Assembly: GCA_051870755.1 (NCBI GenBank)
Contig: JBJECE010000012.1
Coordinates: 115,819 to 179,818 of the forward strand
From: W0P28-013 sp051870755
GTDB lineage: Bacteria > Bacteroidota > Bacteroidia > Bacteroidales > Paludibacteraceae
Reading direction: 5' to 3'
Length of the DNA stretch: 64,000 nt
Part shown: positions 1 to 8,339 of the stretch, piece by piece
Numbering within the stretch: position 1 is the first letter of the stretch
How the letters are laid out: each line of letters begins with the position of its first letter
Made by a program: the position numbers and the translations under genes
Notes under the pieces: generated by a model
What the model was told of the DNA's origin: nothing
The model's database searches: none
What the model saw: the letters and a program-made list of their open reading frames with translations, nothing else

Positions 1-182
1 AGCGTGCATTTATTGCTGCCCATGTTGCCTTCGTTGAGCAGATAAAAACCGCTCATGCCCGATGTGCTGGCGCTGTCCACTTGATTGGAAGTCGCCGGCG
101 TCGGAATAATGTCGGTGCGACAGGCTGATAATCCAATAAGTGTTAAACTCAAAAAACAAATGCTGGTAGTTCTTTTTCTCAT
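1..182 (-). CDS. BtuG-like surface lipoprotein, N-terminal part only
   Basis: The gene runs off the left edge; about 60 N-terminal residues are visible. They show a basic start (MRKRTTS), a hydrophobic stretch and a lipobox ending LIGLSAC, so the product is a lipoprotein. After a Ser/Thr-rich linker comes GFYLLNEGNMGSNKCTL, the typical first strand of the Bacteroidetes YncE/DUF5074 beta-propeller lipoproteins. The gene starts 13 bp after the stop of a BtuB-like receptor that lies behind a cobalamin riboswitch. In Bacteroides this arrangement encodes BtuG, a propeller that caps BtuB and binds vitamin B12 at the cell surface. The BtuG role is inferred from this context, since the propeller itself is outside the window. 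Confidence 0.7.
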   Translation of the reverse strand, partial: MRKRTTSICFLSLTLIGLSACRTDIIPTPATSNQVDSASTSGMSGFYLLNEGNMGSNKCT

Positions 183-195
183 AATAATCTGATTT

Positions 196-2214
196 CTAAA
201 ATGTTACTTGTGCTATTGCTCTGAAATTGATGCCGGGCATCGGGTAGCAACGCACCACTTCGTATTGTTGATTAAACAGGTTGTTGACTTCGGCGGTGAT
301 TTTCAACCCGGCTTTCGACCATTGAAAGGCTTTCGACAGCGACAAATCGTGGGTGTACCACGGTTGTATATAGTTGGCCGCGATGTTGGCCGACGAGTCG
401 TAACGCTCGCCGGTGTAAATGAAACTGTAATTCAAATCCCAGGTTTTGTAGTGCCCGTTGAACGTAACGCTGCCGCTGTGGCGCGGAATGTATGGAATTT
501 GCCCGCCGTAGTAGGTTGATGTCGGGTCGCTCAAGTCGCGTGCTTGCTGATAGGTGTACGCCAAACGCAAATTCAACGTTAATGGCTCGATGGGGGCAAA
601 TGTGGTCTGTATGGCAACATCGCTACCCCAAATTTCGACGTAACCGAGATTTATCATTGTCCAACGGAAAAAATTGGAGGTCGGTGTCGCAACAATTTTG
701 TCGGTAACTTGGTTGAAATAGCCGTCAATCTGTATCGATAGCATTGGAAACCAACTTGTTATCGGCTGGTTGTAGGTGATGCCGATGTCGTATTGCGTGG
801 TGTTTTCGGGCTTCAGGGTCGCATTGCCGATGAACGTGTAGTAGAGGTCGTTGAAGGTGGGCAAACGCATACTTTGTTTGAAAAATGCCCGCAGTGTCAA
901 ATCGACTTTGTGCGATGGCTGATAAGATGCGAATACTGCAGGCGTGAATTTCAAAGTATGGGTATTCGCAGTCGATTTTATGGTGTGGTCTTGAACAAAT
1001 GTACTCAAAACGCTGGCTTGTAATTTGACATGCGAAAAGTTGAAGGCCGTAGCCAGCGCGCCTAATAGCGTGTAGCGTTGCGGATAGGCAAAATCGTACA
1101 AATCGGCATCGAGTTTGTTCCACTGAAAATCGACCGACAACCCCATATCCCAAAACGGGAATATTTGCCAGCGATTGGCGTTGCTCAAATAAACTTCGTG
1201 CTGCTTGTAGGTGTTGTCCACATACATCACGCCGGCATCTTTGTTGGGGTCGGCCAAGTAGCGCAGATAATCGTAGGCATATTTGCCTTTGAACATCAGC
1301 GAATAGACATCGCCGAAAGTTTTCTGAAACGAACCTTGTACAAACACATTGGTGTCCCATTGGCGGTCTTCGTGTGTGAAGCGCCCGCGTACAACCGCGC
1401 CCGGATAACCGCGTTCCGAATGGTAGGTGTAGGCTTTTGCACGCCAACTGCCTTCGCTCATCTGACCATAAAGACCCACTTCGGCACGCACGGCATTTAC
1501 ATCGCCGTTTTGTCGGACGGCGGTGGTGTCGTAGCCCCCTACAGTTTGGTAACGGAATTTGTATTTGCCGGTCGTGTACAAATATTCGGCACTTGCCGAA
1601 ATGGCAATTTTAGGCGACAAACGCTGCTCCCAAAGTACCGATGGATTGATTGTCCCGAACGAACCGCCTTTCACGGTGGTTGTTACATGATAGGATTTGT
1701 CGCCATCGAAACGAGGCGCTTTCGACTGCAAATAGACGCTACCCGACGATCCAAAATCCTTAGCCGGCTGAAACACAGCACTTTTTTCGCCATTGTACAC
1801 GGTTATGGCTTCCATGTTGTCTAACGAAAATTTGCCTAAATCAATCGTTCCGTTTTGGGCGTTGCCGAGTTCGATGCCGTCGTAAAATACGCCCACGTGA
1901 TTGGTGCCCATGCTGCGTATATTGACGGTTTTCAAACCGCCGATGCCGCCAAAATCTTTTATCTGAACGCCCGAAAAATAGCGCAACGCATCAGCCACCG
2001 AATGCGAATTGAGTTGTTGCAGCGCGGCACCCGACAATACTTGTGCCGAGGTAATGTCGGCCGGTTGGTGGTATTTGGCCGACACCGACACTTCGTCGAT
2101 GTGATAAATGCGGGTCGTATCGACGGATAGTGTATCTTGCGCTCTCAAACCGCTGATACACAGCGCACTGAAAACTACAAAAACTAAAAAGTGTCGAAAT
2201 CGTTTCATAATCAT
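196..2214 (-). CDS. btuB: BtuB-like TonB-dependent cobalamin receptor
   Basis: This is a 672-residue outer membrane receptor for TonB-dependent uptake, most likely of vitamin B12 or another corrinoid. Residues 1-25 form a signal peptide ending LRAQ. The plug domain follows at about 40-170, with VADALRYFSGVQIKDFGG and a GVFYDGIELGN segment. The rest is a 22-stranded barrel ending in an aromatic residue (AIAQVTF). It lacks the N-terminal carboxypeptidase-like domain of SusC proteins, which fits the BtuB/FhuE type. Two in-frame starts are possible, Met at 2214 or at 2208; the second begins MKRFRHF and is the more usual signal-peptide start. The cobalamin riboswitch directly upstream and the BtuG-like gene downstream support the substrate. 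A B12 analogue cannot be excluded. Confidence 0.88.
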   Translation of the reverse strand: MIMKRFRHFLVFVVFSALCISGLRAQDTLSVDTTRIYHIDEVSVSAKYHQPADITSAQVLSGAALQQLNSHSVADALRYFSGVQIKDFGGIGGLKTVNIRSMGTNHVGVFYDGIELGNAQNGTIDLGKFSLDNMEAITVYNGEKSAVFQPAKDFGSSGSVYLQSKAPRFDGDKSYHVTTTVKGGSFGTINPSVLWEQRLSPKIAISASAEYLYTTGKYKFRYQTVGGYDTTAVRQNGDVNAVRAEVGLYGQMSEGSWRAKAYTYHSERGYPGAVVRGRFTHEDRQWDTNVFVQGSFQKTFGDVYSLMFKGKYAYDYLRYLADPNKDAGVMYVDNTYKQHEVYLSNANRWQIFPFWDMGLSVDFQWNKLDADLYDFAYPQRYTLLGALATAFNFSHVKLQASVLSTFVQDHTIKSTANTHTLKFTPAVFASYQPSHKVDLTLRAFFKQSMRLPTFNDLYYTFIGNATLKPENTTQYDIGITYNQPITSWFPMLSIQIDGYFNQVTDKIVATPTSNFFRWTMINLGYVEIWGSDVAIQTTFAPIEPLTLNLRLAYTYQQARDLSDPTSTYYGGQIPYIPRHSGSVTFNGHYKTWDLNYSFIYTGERYDSSANIAANYIQPWYTHDLSLSKAFQWSKAGLKITAEVNNLFNQQYEVVRCYPMPGINFRAIAQVTF

Positions 2215-2239
2215 ACTGCGCCCTTTCCTCGAGGGCGAA

Positions 2240-2412
2240 AGTCCGTGTGTGTGGCAACGGCAGGTCTTCTGACTTCGACCGACTGCGGCGTCCTTCCCGA
2301 TGTTGTTCAGTGGATTGTGTGGTGTCGCAGCCTTGCAAACGGTCGTTTACAGCAGCGGGACTGTTTCCGATTTGCACGGAATTCCCTTTTAATCACACAC
2401 TTGCGTGGCAAG
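2240..2412 (-). promoter_or_regulatory. Cobalamin (AdoCbl) riboswitch
   Basis: Read on the minus strand, the leader contains the cobalamin riboswitch landmarks in order: GGGAATTCCGTGCAAATC, GGAAACAGTCCCGCTGC, and the B12 box AAGTCAGAAGACCTGCC (2275 down to 2259). It lies between the promoter at about 2440 and the receptor start at 2214. Binding of adenosylcobalamin is expected to hide the ribosome site of the receptor, as in the known family. No clear U-tract terminator separates it from the gene, so control is probably translational. Confidence 0.93.
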
Positions 2413-2435
2413 TGCCGATGTGAACCATTGCGCTG

Positions 2436-2466
2436 CAAAAATACAAAAAAAACTCTTTCCGACAAA
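2436..2466 (-). promoter_or_regulatory. Promoter of the cobalamin uptake operon
   Basis: The minus strand carries TATTTTTG (2443-2436), a match to the Bacteroidetes -7 consensus TAnnTTTG. A TTTG -33 element lies exactly 19 bases upstream (2466-2463). Transcription would start near 2429, just before the riboswitch. Confidence 0.75.
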
Positions 2467-2504
2467 ACGAAAAGAGTCTAAAAACATTTTCTCGGATCGT
2501 AATG

Positions 2505-3092
2505 CTATTTCTCCGTGTCCTGCAATTTGTTGTAGCAGTCGCGGCAAATAGGTTCGTATTTGTCTGTTTCGCCTAACAAAACCTGATTTTCGCCGGCTAC
2601 CAACCGGTGCGAAATATAGGCCGGCAAACCGCAACGCACACAAATGGCATGCACTTTGGTTACATCGTCGGCGATAGCCATCAGCGCAGGCATCGGACCA
2701 AACGGCACACCGCGAAAATCCATGTCCAAACCGGCAATGATAACGCGAAAACCTTGATTTGCCAACGTGCGACACACCTCAACCAAACCATCGTCAAAAA
2801 ATTGCGCCTCATCAATGCCGATAACATCTACATCGCCCGTCATCAACAAGATGCTGGCCGACGAATCGACAGGCGTCGAGGCAATGGTCGTATGGTCGTG
2901 GCTCACAACGTCCTGCTCCGAATACCGCGTATCGATGCAGGGCTTGAAAATTTCGACACGCTGTTTGGCAAACTTGGCGCGTTTCAAACGGCGAATCAAC
3001 TCCTCGGTTTTGCCCGAAAACATCGACCCGCAAATCACCTCGATGCTGCCATGATGATGCGTGAAATGGGCATGCGATTCAAAAAAGTCCAT
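2505..3092 (-). CDS. tdk: Thymidine kinase, type II
   Basis: This 195-residue cytosolic enzyme phosphorylates thymidine to dTMP with ATP in the pyrimidine salvage pathway. The Walker A motif is GSMFSGKTEELIRR near residue 22. The Walker B/lasso region is VIGIDEAQFF, with the DEAQ Asp-Glu near residue 93. Two zinc-binding cysteine pairs, ICVRCG and PICRDCYNKL, sit in the C-terminal third. Length and motifs are those of a complete bacterial type II enzyme. It is divergent from the hypothetical gene at 3221. A minus-strand -7 box TATCTTTG at 3178-3171 would give a leader of about 75 bases. Confidence 0.95.
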   Translation of the reverse strand: MDFFESHAHFTHHHGSIEVICGSMFSGKTEELIRRLKRAKFAKQRVEIFKPCIDTRYSEQDVVSHDHTTIASTPVDSSASILLMTGDVDVIGIDEAQFFDDGLVEVCRTLANQGFRVIIAGLDMDFRGVPFGPMPALMAIADDVTKVHAICVRCGLPAYISHRLVAGENQVLLGETDKYEPICRDCYNKLQDTEK

Positions 3093-3142
3093 TATTCTGT
3101 TGTGTTAGTCGCCCGATTAGGGTCGTATATTGATATTTTTTG

Positions 3143-3178
3143 TAATTTTGCACATGCATTTATTGCTTGGCAAAGATA
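3143..3178. promoter_or_regulatory. Divergent promoters between tdk and the 3221 gene
   Basis: TAATTTTG on the plus strand (3143-3150) and TATCTTTG on the minus strand (3178-3171) both match the Bacteroidetes -7 box. They face opposite ways, toward the gene at 3221 and toward tdk. The -33 elements are weak. Confidence 0.5.
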
Positions 3179-3220
3179 ACACATTTTCCCAAATATACTG
3201 CTAAAACACCACAAAAAATT

Positions 3221-3907
3221 ATGAACAAAGACACACTTATCGTACTTATCGAAAAGGACATTGCCGAATTGCAGGCGCTGACGCAAGGATTTGCCGAAAT
3301 GAATACATTCCCGCAACCGCTGATTGATTTGGCCGTCGCCAAGGTCGAAAGCCTGCGCCGTTGCCTGACAGACTTGCCCGATGCCGCTTGCGACAGCGTC
3401 CGTACCGAACCCGAAACGCCAGCGCCCGCTCCGGACGAAACACCTGTTGAGGTGTCCGAACCAGCTGCCGACGTCGAACCCGAACCAGCACCCATGGTTG
3501 AGCCGGAACCTGTTGCCGATGTCTGCGAAGAGGCTGAAAATCAGCCTGATGCAGACAAATTACCTGCCGATGAACCGGCGGCGCAGATTGTGGCCGAAAC
3601 CATTCACAAGCCCGAAACGGTGGTCGATGCTTTTGCCAAACAGCAAGAGGCGGCCTCGGTGGCGGCAACTATTGCCCATCGGCCGGTAACCGACCTCAAA
3701 CGCGCCATCAGCATTGCCGATCGTTTTCGCTTTCAGCGCGAATTGTTCGATAACAACGGCGAAAAAATGGCTACGGTACTCGACGCACTCAACGATTGCA
3801 CGTCGCTCGAACAGGCCGAAGCCTACCTCGAAAAACACTGTGCACTGCCGTCCGACAAACCGGCAACTGCCGATTTCATCGATTTGATAAAACGGCGTTT
3901 TGCTTGA
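3221..3907 (+). CDS. Hypothetical protein with Pro/Glu-rich middle
   Basis: I do not recognise this 228-residue protein beyond its being typical of Bacteroidales genomes. The N-terminus (MNKDTLIVLIEKDIAELQAL) looks helical. Residues 60-120 are a low-complexity, acidic, proline-rich linker of PEP, EPA and VEPEP repeats. The last 90 residues form a second helical domain with RFRFQRELFDNN. It has no signal peptide or membrane segment, so it is probably cytoplasmic. An upstream in-frame ATG at 3167 exists but lies next to the -7 boxes, so 3221 is chosen. rsmI follows 29 bp downstream and may be co-transcribed. Confidence 0.75.
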   Translation: MNKDTLIVLIEKDIAELQALTQGFAEMNTFPQPLIDLAVAKVESLRRCLTDLPDAACDSVRTEPETPAPAPDETPVEVSEPAADVEPEPAPMVEPEPVADVCEEAENQPDADKLPADEPAAQIVAETIHKPETVVDAFAKQQEAASVAATIAHRPVTDLKRAISIADRFRFQRELFDNNGEKMATVLDALNDCTSLEQAEAYLEKHCALPSDKPATADFIDLIKRRFA

Positions 3908-3935
3908 TACACCCTATTATATATAGTAAAATCTT

Positions 3936-4604
3936 ATGCCAAAACTCTTTGTGATACCGACACCGGTCGGCAATTTGGAGGACATCACTTTGCGGGCATT
4001 GCGCCTTTTGCGTGAAGTTAATCTCATTCTTGCCGAAGATACGCGCACGACATCGGTGTTGCTTCATCATTACGACATTCACACGCCAATGCTCTCGCAC
4101 CACAAATTCAACGAGCATCAAACGGTCGATGCCATAGTCGAGCGGTTGCAGAAGGGCGAATCGGTAGCGTTGGTTTCAGATGCGGGTACACCGGCCATTT
4201 CCGACCCCGGTTTCTTGTTGGTGCGCGCTTGCGTGGCGGCCGACATCGAGGTCGAATGTCTGCCCGGGGCAACGGCGTTTGTGCCGGCCTTGGTCGATTC
4301 GGGTTTGCCGTGCGACCGCTTCTGCTTCGAAGGATTTCTGCCGCAGAAAAAAGGACGCCAAACCAAAATGATCGAACTTGTCGCCGAAACGCGTACGATG
4401 ATTTTTTACGAATCGCCGTTTCGTGTTCTCAAAACACTCGAACAGTTGGCCGAATATTTGGGTGGCGACCGCAAAGCCTCCGTTTCGCGCGAAATTTCCA
4501 AAAAATTTGAAGAAACCGTGCGCGGTTCACTTGCCGACTTGGTGCAACATTTCAAGGAACACCCGCCGAAAGGCGAATTTGTCATCGTCGTGGCCGGACG
4601 ATAA
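3936..4604 (+). CDS. rsmI: 16S rRNA C1402 ribose 2'-O-methyltransferase RsmI
   Basis: This 222-residue SAM-dependent enzyme of the tetrapyrrole-methylase fold methylates the ribose of C1402 in the decoding centre of 16S rRNA. The N-terminus shows the family signature IPTPVGNLEDITLRALRLL. AEDTRTT, VALVSDAGTPAISDPG and the cofactor-loop motif PGATAFVPAL follow in the usual order. The C-terminus GEFVIVVAG is typical. It is shorter than the roughly 285 residues of E. coli RsmI because it lacks the C-terminal extension, as is common in Bacteroidetes. A diverged paralogue lies at 17447. Confidence 0.95.
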   Translation: MPKLFVIPTPVGNLEDITLRALRLLREVNLILAEDTRTTSVLLHHYDIHTPMLSHHKFNEHQTVDAIVERLQKGESVALVSDAGTPAISDPGFLLVRACVAADIEVECLPGATAFVPALVDSGLPCDRFCFEGFLPQKKGRQTKMIELVAETRTMIFYESPFRVLKTLEQLAEYLGGDRKASVSREISKKFEETVRGSLADLVQHFKEHPPKGEFVIVVAGR

Positions 4605-5131
4605 CGGCGCATACGCACAGATATAACGCCATACACTTTCAATTTGAAAGCAAATTGGCGTGTTTTAAGCGAATTTCGTTGCTTTTGGCAACGAAATTTG
4701 TGCTTTTTGAAACTGATTTTGCAGAATTTTACTCGAAAAAACACCGAAAACACCGCCCAAAATTGCCCATTTGGCAAGATTATTTCTTGTTAAATCAATG
4801 CTTAAAAACATAAAAACAACCGCGCCAGGCCGACTTGTTGAAAAAAAACGCAAATTTTTTTTGATGAAATGCTTTTATTTATCTAACTTGCAGAATTTCA
4901 GCGTGTTATTTTTGATAACATTTATTGAAAAACAATATCTGTCATGGCCGATTTTTGGTGCCTGAAATGAAAAAAAACGATAAAAAAACAACTTTTTTTC
5001 GGAAAACTTGTTTTGTAACGGCAAAAAGTGTAACTTTGTCATGTATAGCCATTTTGCATCGGTGGCATGCTTACAAATTGTAACTAAAACAACTAAATTA
5101 TACACTATTTAATCAAAGAAAGAGAGACATT
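4605..5131 (+). promoter_or_regulatory. Gene-free leader with promoter of the SusC operon
   Basis: This AT-rich stretch has no convincing gene. A plus-strand -7 box TAACTTTG lies at 5031-5038 with a TTG at 5008-5010, giving a start near 5045 and an untranslated leader of about 85 bases before susC. The A/T-rich tracts between 4720 and 4990 show no clear terminator for rsmI. Confidence 0.6.
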
Positions 5132-8100
5132 ATGAGAAAGTTTACGTTAATCTTGACAGGCTTGTTGCTCGCATGCGTTGGAGCATTCGCGCAAATCAAG
5201 GGAACCGTCGTTTCCGACGAAGACGGTGAGCCTGTAATCGGCGCATCTATTATGGTGAAAGGTACCACGGTTGGTACTATTTCGGATGTAGATGGCACGT
5301 TTGAAATTTCTGCCTCGGCAGGCGATGTTTTGGTGGTTTCGTACATCGGTATGGCCACGCAGGAAGTTCCGGCTGCCAACGGCATGGTTATCTCGCTGCA
5401 AAGTTCGGCCACCGAGTTGGACGAGGTAATGGCTGTGGCTTACGGCACGACCACTAAAAAAGCATTTACCGGTGCTGCACAATCCAAACGCGGCGAAGAC
5501 TTGGCCAAAATGCAGGTGTCCGACGTTTCGAAATCGCTGGATGGCGCCATGTCGGGCGTACAGGTGGTATCGAGCAGCGGCCAACCGGGCGAATCGGCAT
5601 CTATCCGCATTCGTGGTGTCGGCTCCATCTCGGCTTCGCAAAGCCCGCTCATCGTGGTCGATGGTATTCCTTACGAAGGTTCGTTGAACTCGATTCCGAC
5701 GCAGGATATCGCTTCGCTGACGGTACTGAAAGATGCAGCCGCTAACTCTATGTACGGTGCGCGTGGTTCGAACGGTGTAATCCTTATTACAACCAAACGT
5801 GGCGAAACGGGTAAAGTAAATGTAAACCTCGAAGTGCGTGTCGGTGGAAATATGCGTGGCGTACCTACTTACGACATCATTACCGACCCGGGCGAATATT
5901 ACGAAATGATGTGGGAAGCATCGCGTAACGCCTATTTGTCGAGTGGTTCGTCTTATTTGGCCGCAGGTATCGCTGCTTCGAACGATCTGATCAAAAACCT
6001 CGGTTATAATATCTATCAGGGTGTTTCCGATACCGAACTTATCAATCCGTTTACGGGACGTTTGTCGTCGAAAGCACAACAACTGAAATGGACCGACAAC
6101 TGGTTGTCAGAGCCATTCCAAACCGGTCTGCGTCAGGAATACAACCTGAATATCAGCGGCGGTACAGATAAGACAAACTACTATATTTCAGCAGGTTATC
6201 TCGATGATAATGGCTACATTGTAAATTCGGGTTTCCAACGTTTCAATGTGCGTGCCAAAGTAGAACAAGAGGTGGCCAAATGGTTGAAAGTAGGTGTTAA
6301 TGCATCGTATGCACACACAAGTCAAGACTCGCCTACGTCAGGTGGCTCTGCATACGCCAACTTGTTTATGTTCTCGCAGATGATTGCACCGATTTATCCG
6401 GTTTATCTCTACAGCAAAGATGGTACCCCGCAATACAACGCCGACGGTTCGCGTAAATACGACTTCGGTGAAGACGAAATGTTGCGTCCTTACGCTTCGA
6501 CCGCCAACCCGTTGGCTACCAACATGGCTAATATATATAATAGTGTGTGGGACAACTTGAACCTGCGCGGTTTCTTGGATTTCACACTCTACAAAGGGCT
6601 GAAATTGGCTATCAACGCAAGTTATGACGTTTATAACATCAACGTTATCTCGTTCCAAACACCGATAGGCGGCGATGCTAAAAACGTAAATGGTCGTGGT
6701 TCACGCACTTCGCAACGCTACGAGGCTTTGAATACCAACCAATTGCTTACTTACGAAAATACATTTGGTGAACATGGTCTGAATTTGCTTATCGGTCATG
6801 AGTTCAAAATGGACAATTCGCAAGTGCTGACAGGTAGCAAATCGCAATTCTACGATCCCACCAACCCTGAACTCGAAAACGGTGGTGCTATCGACGGATT
6901 GACTTCGTACACAAGCGGTTATCGCGTACAAGGTTTCATGGCGCGTGCCGAATACAACTTTGCTGAACGCTACTATGTATCTGCATCGTATCGTTGCGAC
7001 GGTTCGTCGTACTTTGCACCGGAATCCCGCTGGGGACACTTCTGGTCGGTAGGTGCAAGCTGGCGTATGAAAGAGGAGAGCTGGTTGCGCGACGTCGATG
7101 CCATTCACGACTTGAAAATCAAAGCAAGTTATGGTACGCAAGGTAACGACAACATCGGTGCAGGCGCAGCTCCTTACCTCGACCTCTATGCCTATTCGGT
7201 AACCGATGGCGCCAGCCAACCGTCTGTCTATTTGGCACAACGCGGCAATCGCGACCTGACGTGGGAAAAGAGTAACAACCTGAACGTCGGTATCGAATTG
7301 GGATTGGTCGATCGCTTGGACATCGAAGCCGACTTCTTCATCAAAGATACCAAGGACATGATTTACGCCAAACCGCTGCCACCTTCGGTAGGTTCGCCGT
7401 CGTACATCTACACGAACGAAATGGACATGCGCAACATCGGTGTGGAGGTAACTTTGGGTGCCACATTGGTAAAAACGCGCGACGTGAAATGGACGGTCGA
7501 TCTCAACCTGACACACTATAAAAATGCTTTGACGCGTCTGCCCGAAGACAAACAGAGTCTGATCGACAAAGACGGTGGTTATCAGTCAGGTTCGTACTGG
7601 CGCTCGATTGGCGGAAGTGTTTACGACTTCTACGATTACCACTATCTGGGTGTAGAACGCACTTCGGGTCTGCCAATGTACGAAGTTACCGAAAAAGACT
7701 ATCAGGAGGCAGTGGCACAAGCAGCCGAAGAGGGCATCGCTTTCGACGAATCGAAATACGGCCAACTGGAAGACGGTACGCGCTATGCCTACGAAACCGG
7801 TAACGCATCGCAAGTGGTACTTGGCAAAACTGCCATCCCTGACCTCTATGGCGGTCTGTCCACTTCGTTGGAGTTCTACGGATTCGATTTGAGCATCCAA
7901 ACCGCATTCCAAATCGGTGGTTATGTATATGACAGCTTCTACGGCTCGTTGATGGGCGGCGGTGAATATGGTACCAACTGGCACAAGGATATTTTCAAAC
8001 GTTGGACTCCGACAAACACCGATACTAACATACCGCGCGTCGAAGTCAACAAGCAAAGCCTTGGTTTGCAAGGTGATGCCACACTCACGTCGGCAAGTTA

Positions 8101-8317
8101 TTTCAGCCTGCGCAACATCACGTTAGGATACTCGTTCCCCAAAAAATGGATGAACAAAGCCAAAATCAAAACGTTGCGTCTGTATGTGGTAGCCGATAAC
8201 ATTGCTTTGGCTTCGGCACGCAAGGGTTTGGACCCGCGTCAAAGTTTCTCGGGTGCAACAGACTACAACTATTCTGCCATGGCTACAGTGTCCGGCGGTA
8301 TAACAATCGGTTTCTAA
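5132..8317 (+). CDS. SusC-family TonB-linked outer membrane transporter
   Basis: This 1061-residue outer membrane pore works with its SusD partner to import a nutrient, usually a glycan or peptide, powered by TonB. Residues 1-20 are a signal peptide ending GAFAQ. A carboxypeptidase-regulatory-like domain follows at about 22-95 (GTVVSDEDGEPVIGASIMVK), then a TonB-box-like stretch DEVMAVAYGT. The plug at about 110-230 has the family motif SASIRIRGVGSI and LTVLKDAAANSMYGARGSNG. The rest is a large barrel ending GGITIGF. The SusD gene starts 22 bp downstream. Nothing in the operon identifies the substrate. The co-transcribed T9SS protein suggests an extracellular step. Confidence 0.95.
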   Translation: MRKFTLILTGLLLACVGAFAQIKGTVVSDEDGEPVIGASIMVKGTTVGTISDVDGTFEISASAGDVLVVSYIGMATQEVPAANGMVISLQSSATELDEVMAVAYGTTTKKAFTGAAQSKRGEDLAKMQVSDVSKSLDGAMSGVQVVSSSGQPGESASIRIRGVGSISASQSPLIVVDGIPYEGSLNSIPTQDIASLTVLKDAAANSMYGARGSNGVILITTKRGETGKVNVNLEVRVGGNMRGVPTYDIITDPGEYYEMMWEASRNAYLSSGSSYLAAGIAASNDLIKNLGYNIYQGVSDTELINPFTGRLSSKAQQLKWTDNWLSEPFQTGLRQEYNLNISGGTDKTNYYISAGYLDDNGYIVNSGFQRFNVRAKVEQEVAKWLKVGVNASYAHTSQDSPTSGGSAYANLFMFSQMIAPIYPVYLYSKDGTPQYNADGSRKYDFGEDEMLRPYASTANPLATNMANIYNSVWDNLNLRGFLDFTLYKGLKLAINASYDVYNINVISFQTPIGGDAKNVNGRGSRTSQRYEALNTNQLLTYENTFGEHGLNLLIGHEFKMDNSQVLTGSKSQFYDPTNPELENGGAIDGLTSYTSGYRVQGFMARAEYNFAERYYVSASYRCDGSSYFAPESRWGHFWSVGASWRMKEESWLRDVDAIHDLKIKASYGTQGNDNIGAGAAPYLDLYAYSVTDGASQPSVYLAQRGNRDLTWEKSNNLNVGIELGLVDRLDIEADFFIKDTKDMIYAKPLPPSVGSPSYIYTNEMDMRNIGVEVTLGATLVKTRDVKWTVDLNLTHYKNALTRLPEDKQSLIDKDGGYQSGSYWRSIGGSVYDFYDYHYLGVERTSGLPMYEVTEKDYQEAVAQAAEEGIAFDESKYGQLEDGTRYAYETGNASQVVLGKTAIPDLYGGLSTSLEFYGFDLSIQTAFQIGGYVYDSFYGSLMGGGEYGTNWHKDIFKRWTPTNTDTNIPRVEVNKQSLGLQGDATLTSASYFSLRNITLGYSFPKKWMNKAKIKTLRLYVVADNIALASARKGLDPRQSFSGATDYNYSAMATVSGGITIGF

Positions 8318-8339
8318 ATTTTATAAAACACATAGAATC

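Noticed and set aside
725..1447. Open frame of 240 codons on the minus strand inside the receptor gene
   Set aside because: It overlaps the BtuB-like gene in another frame, has no domain and is Arg/Cys/His-rich as shadow frames are.
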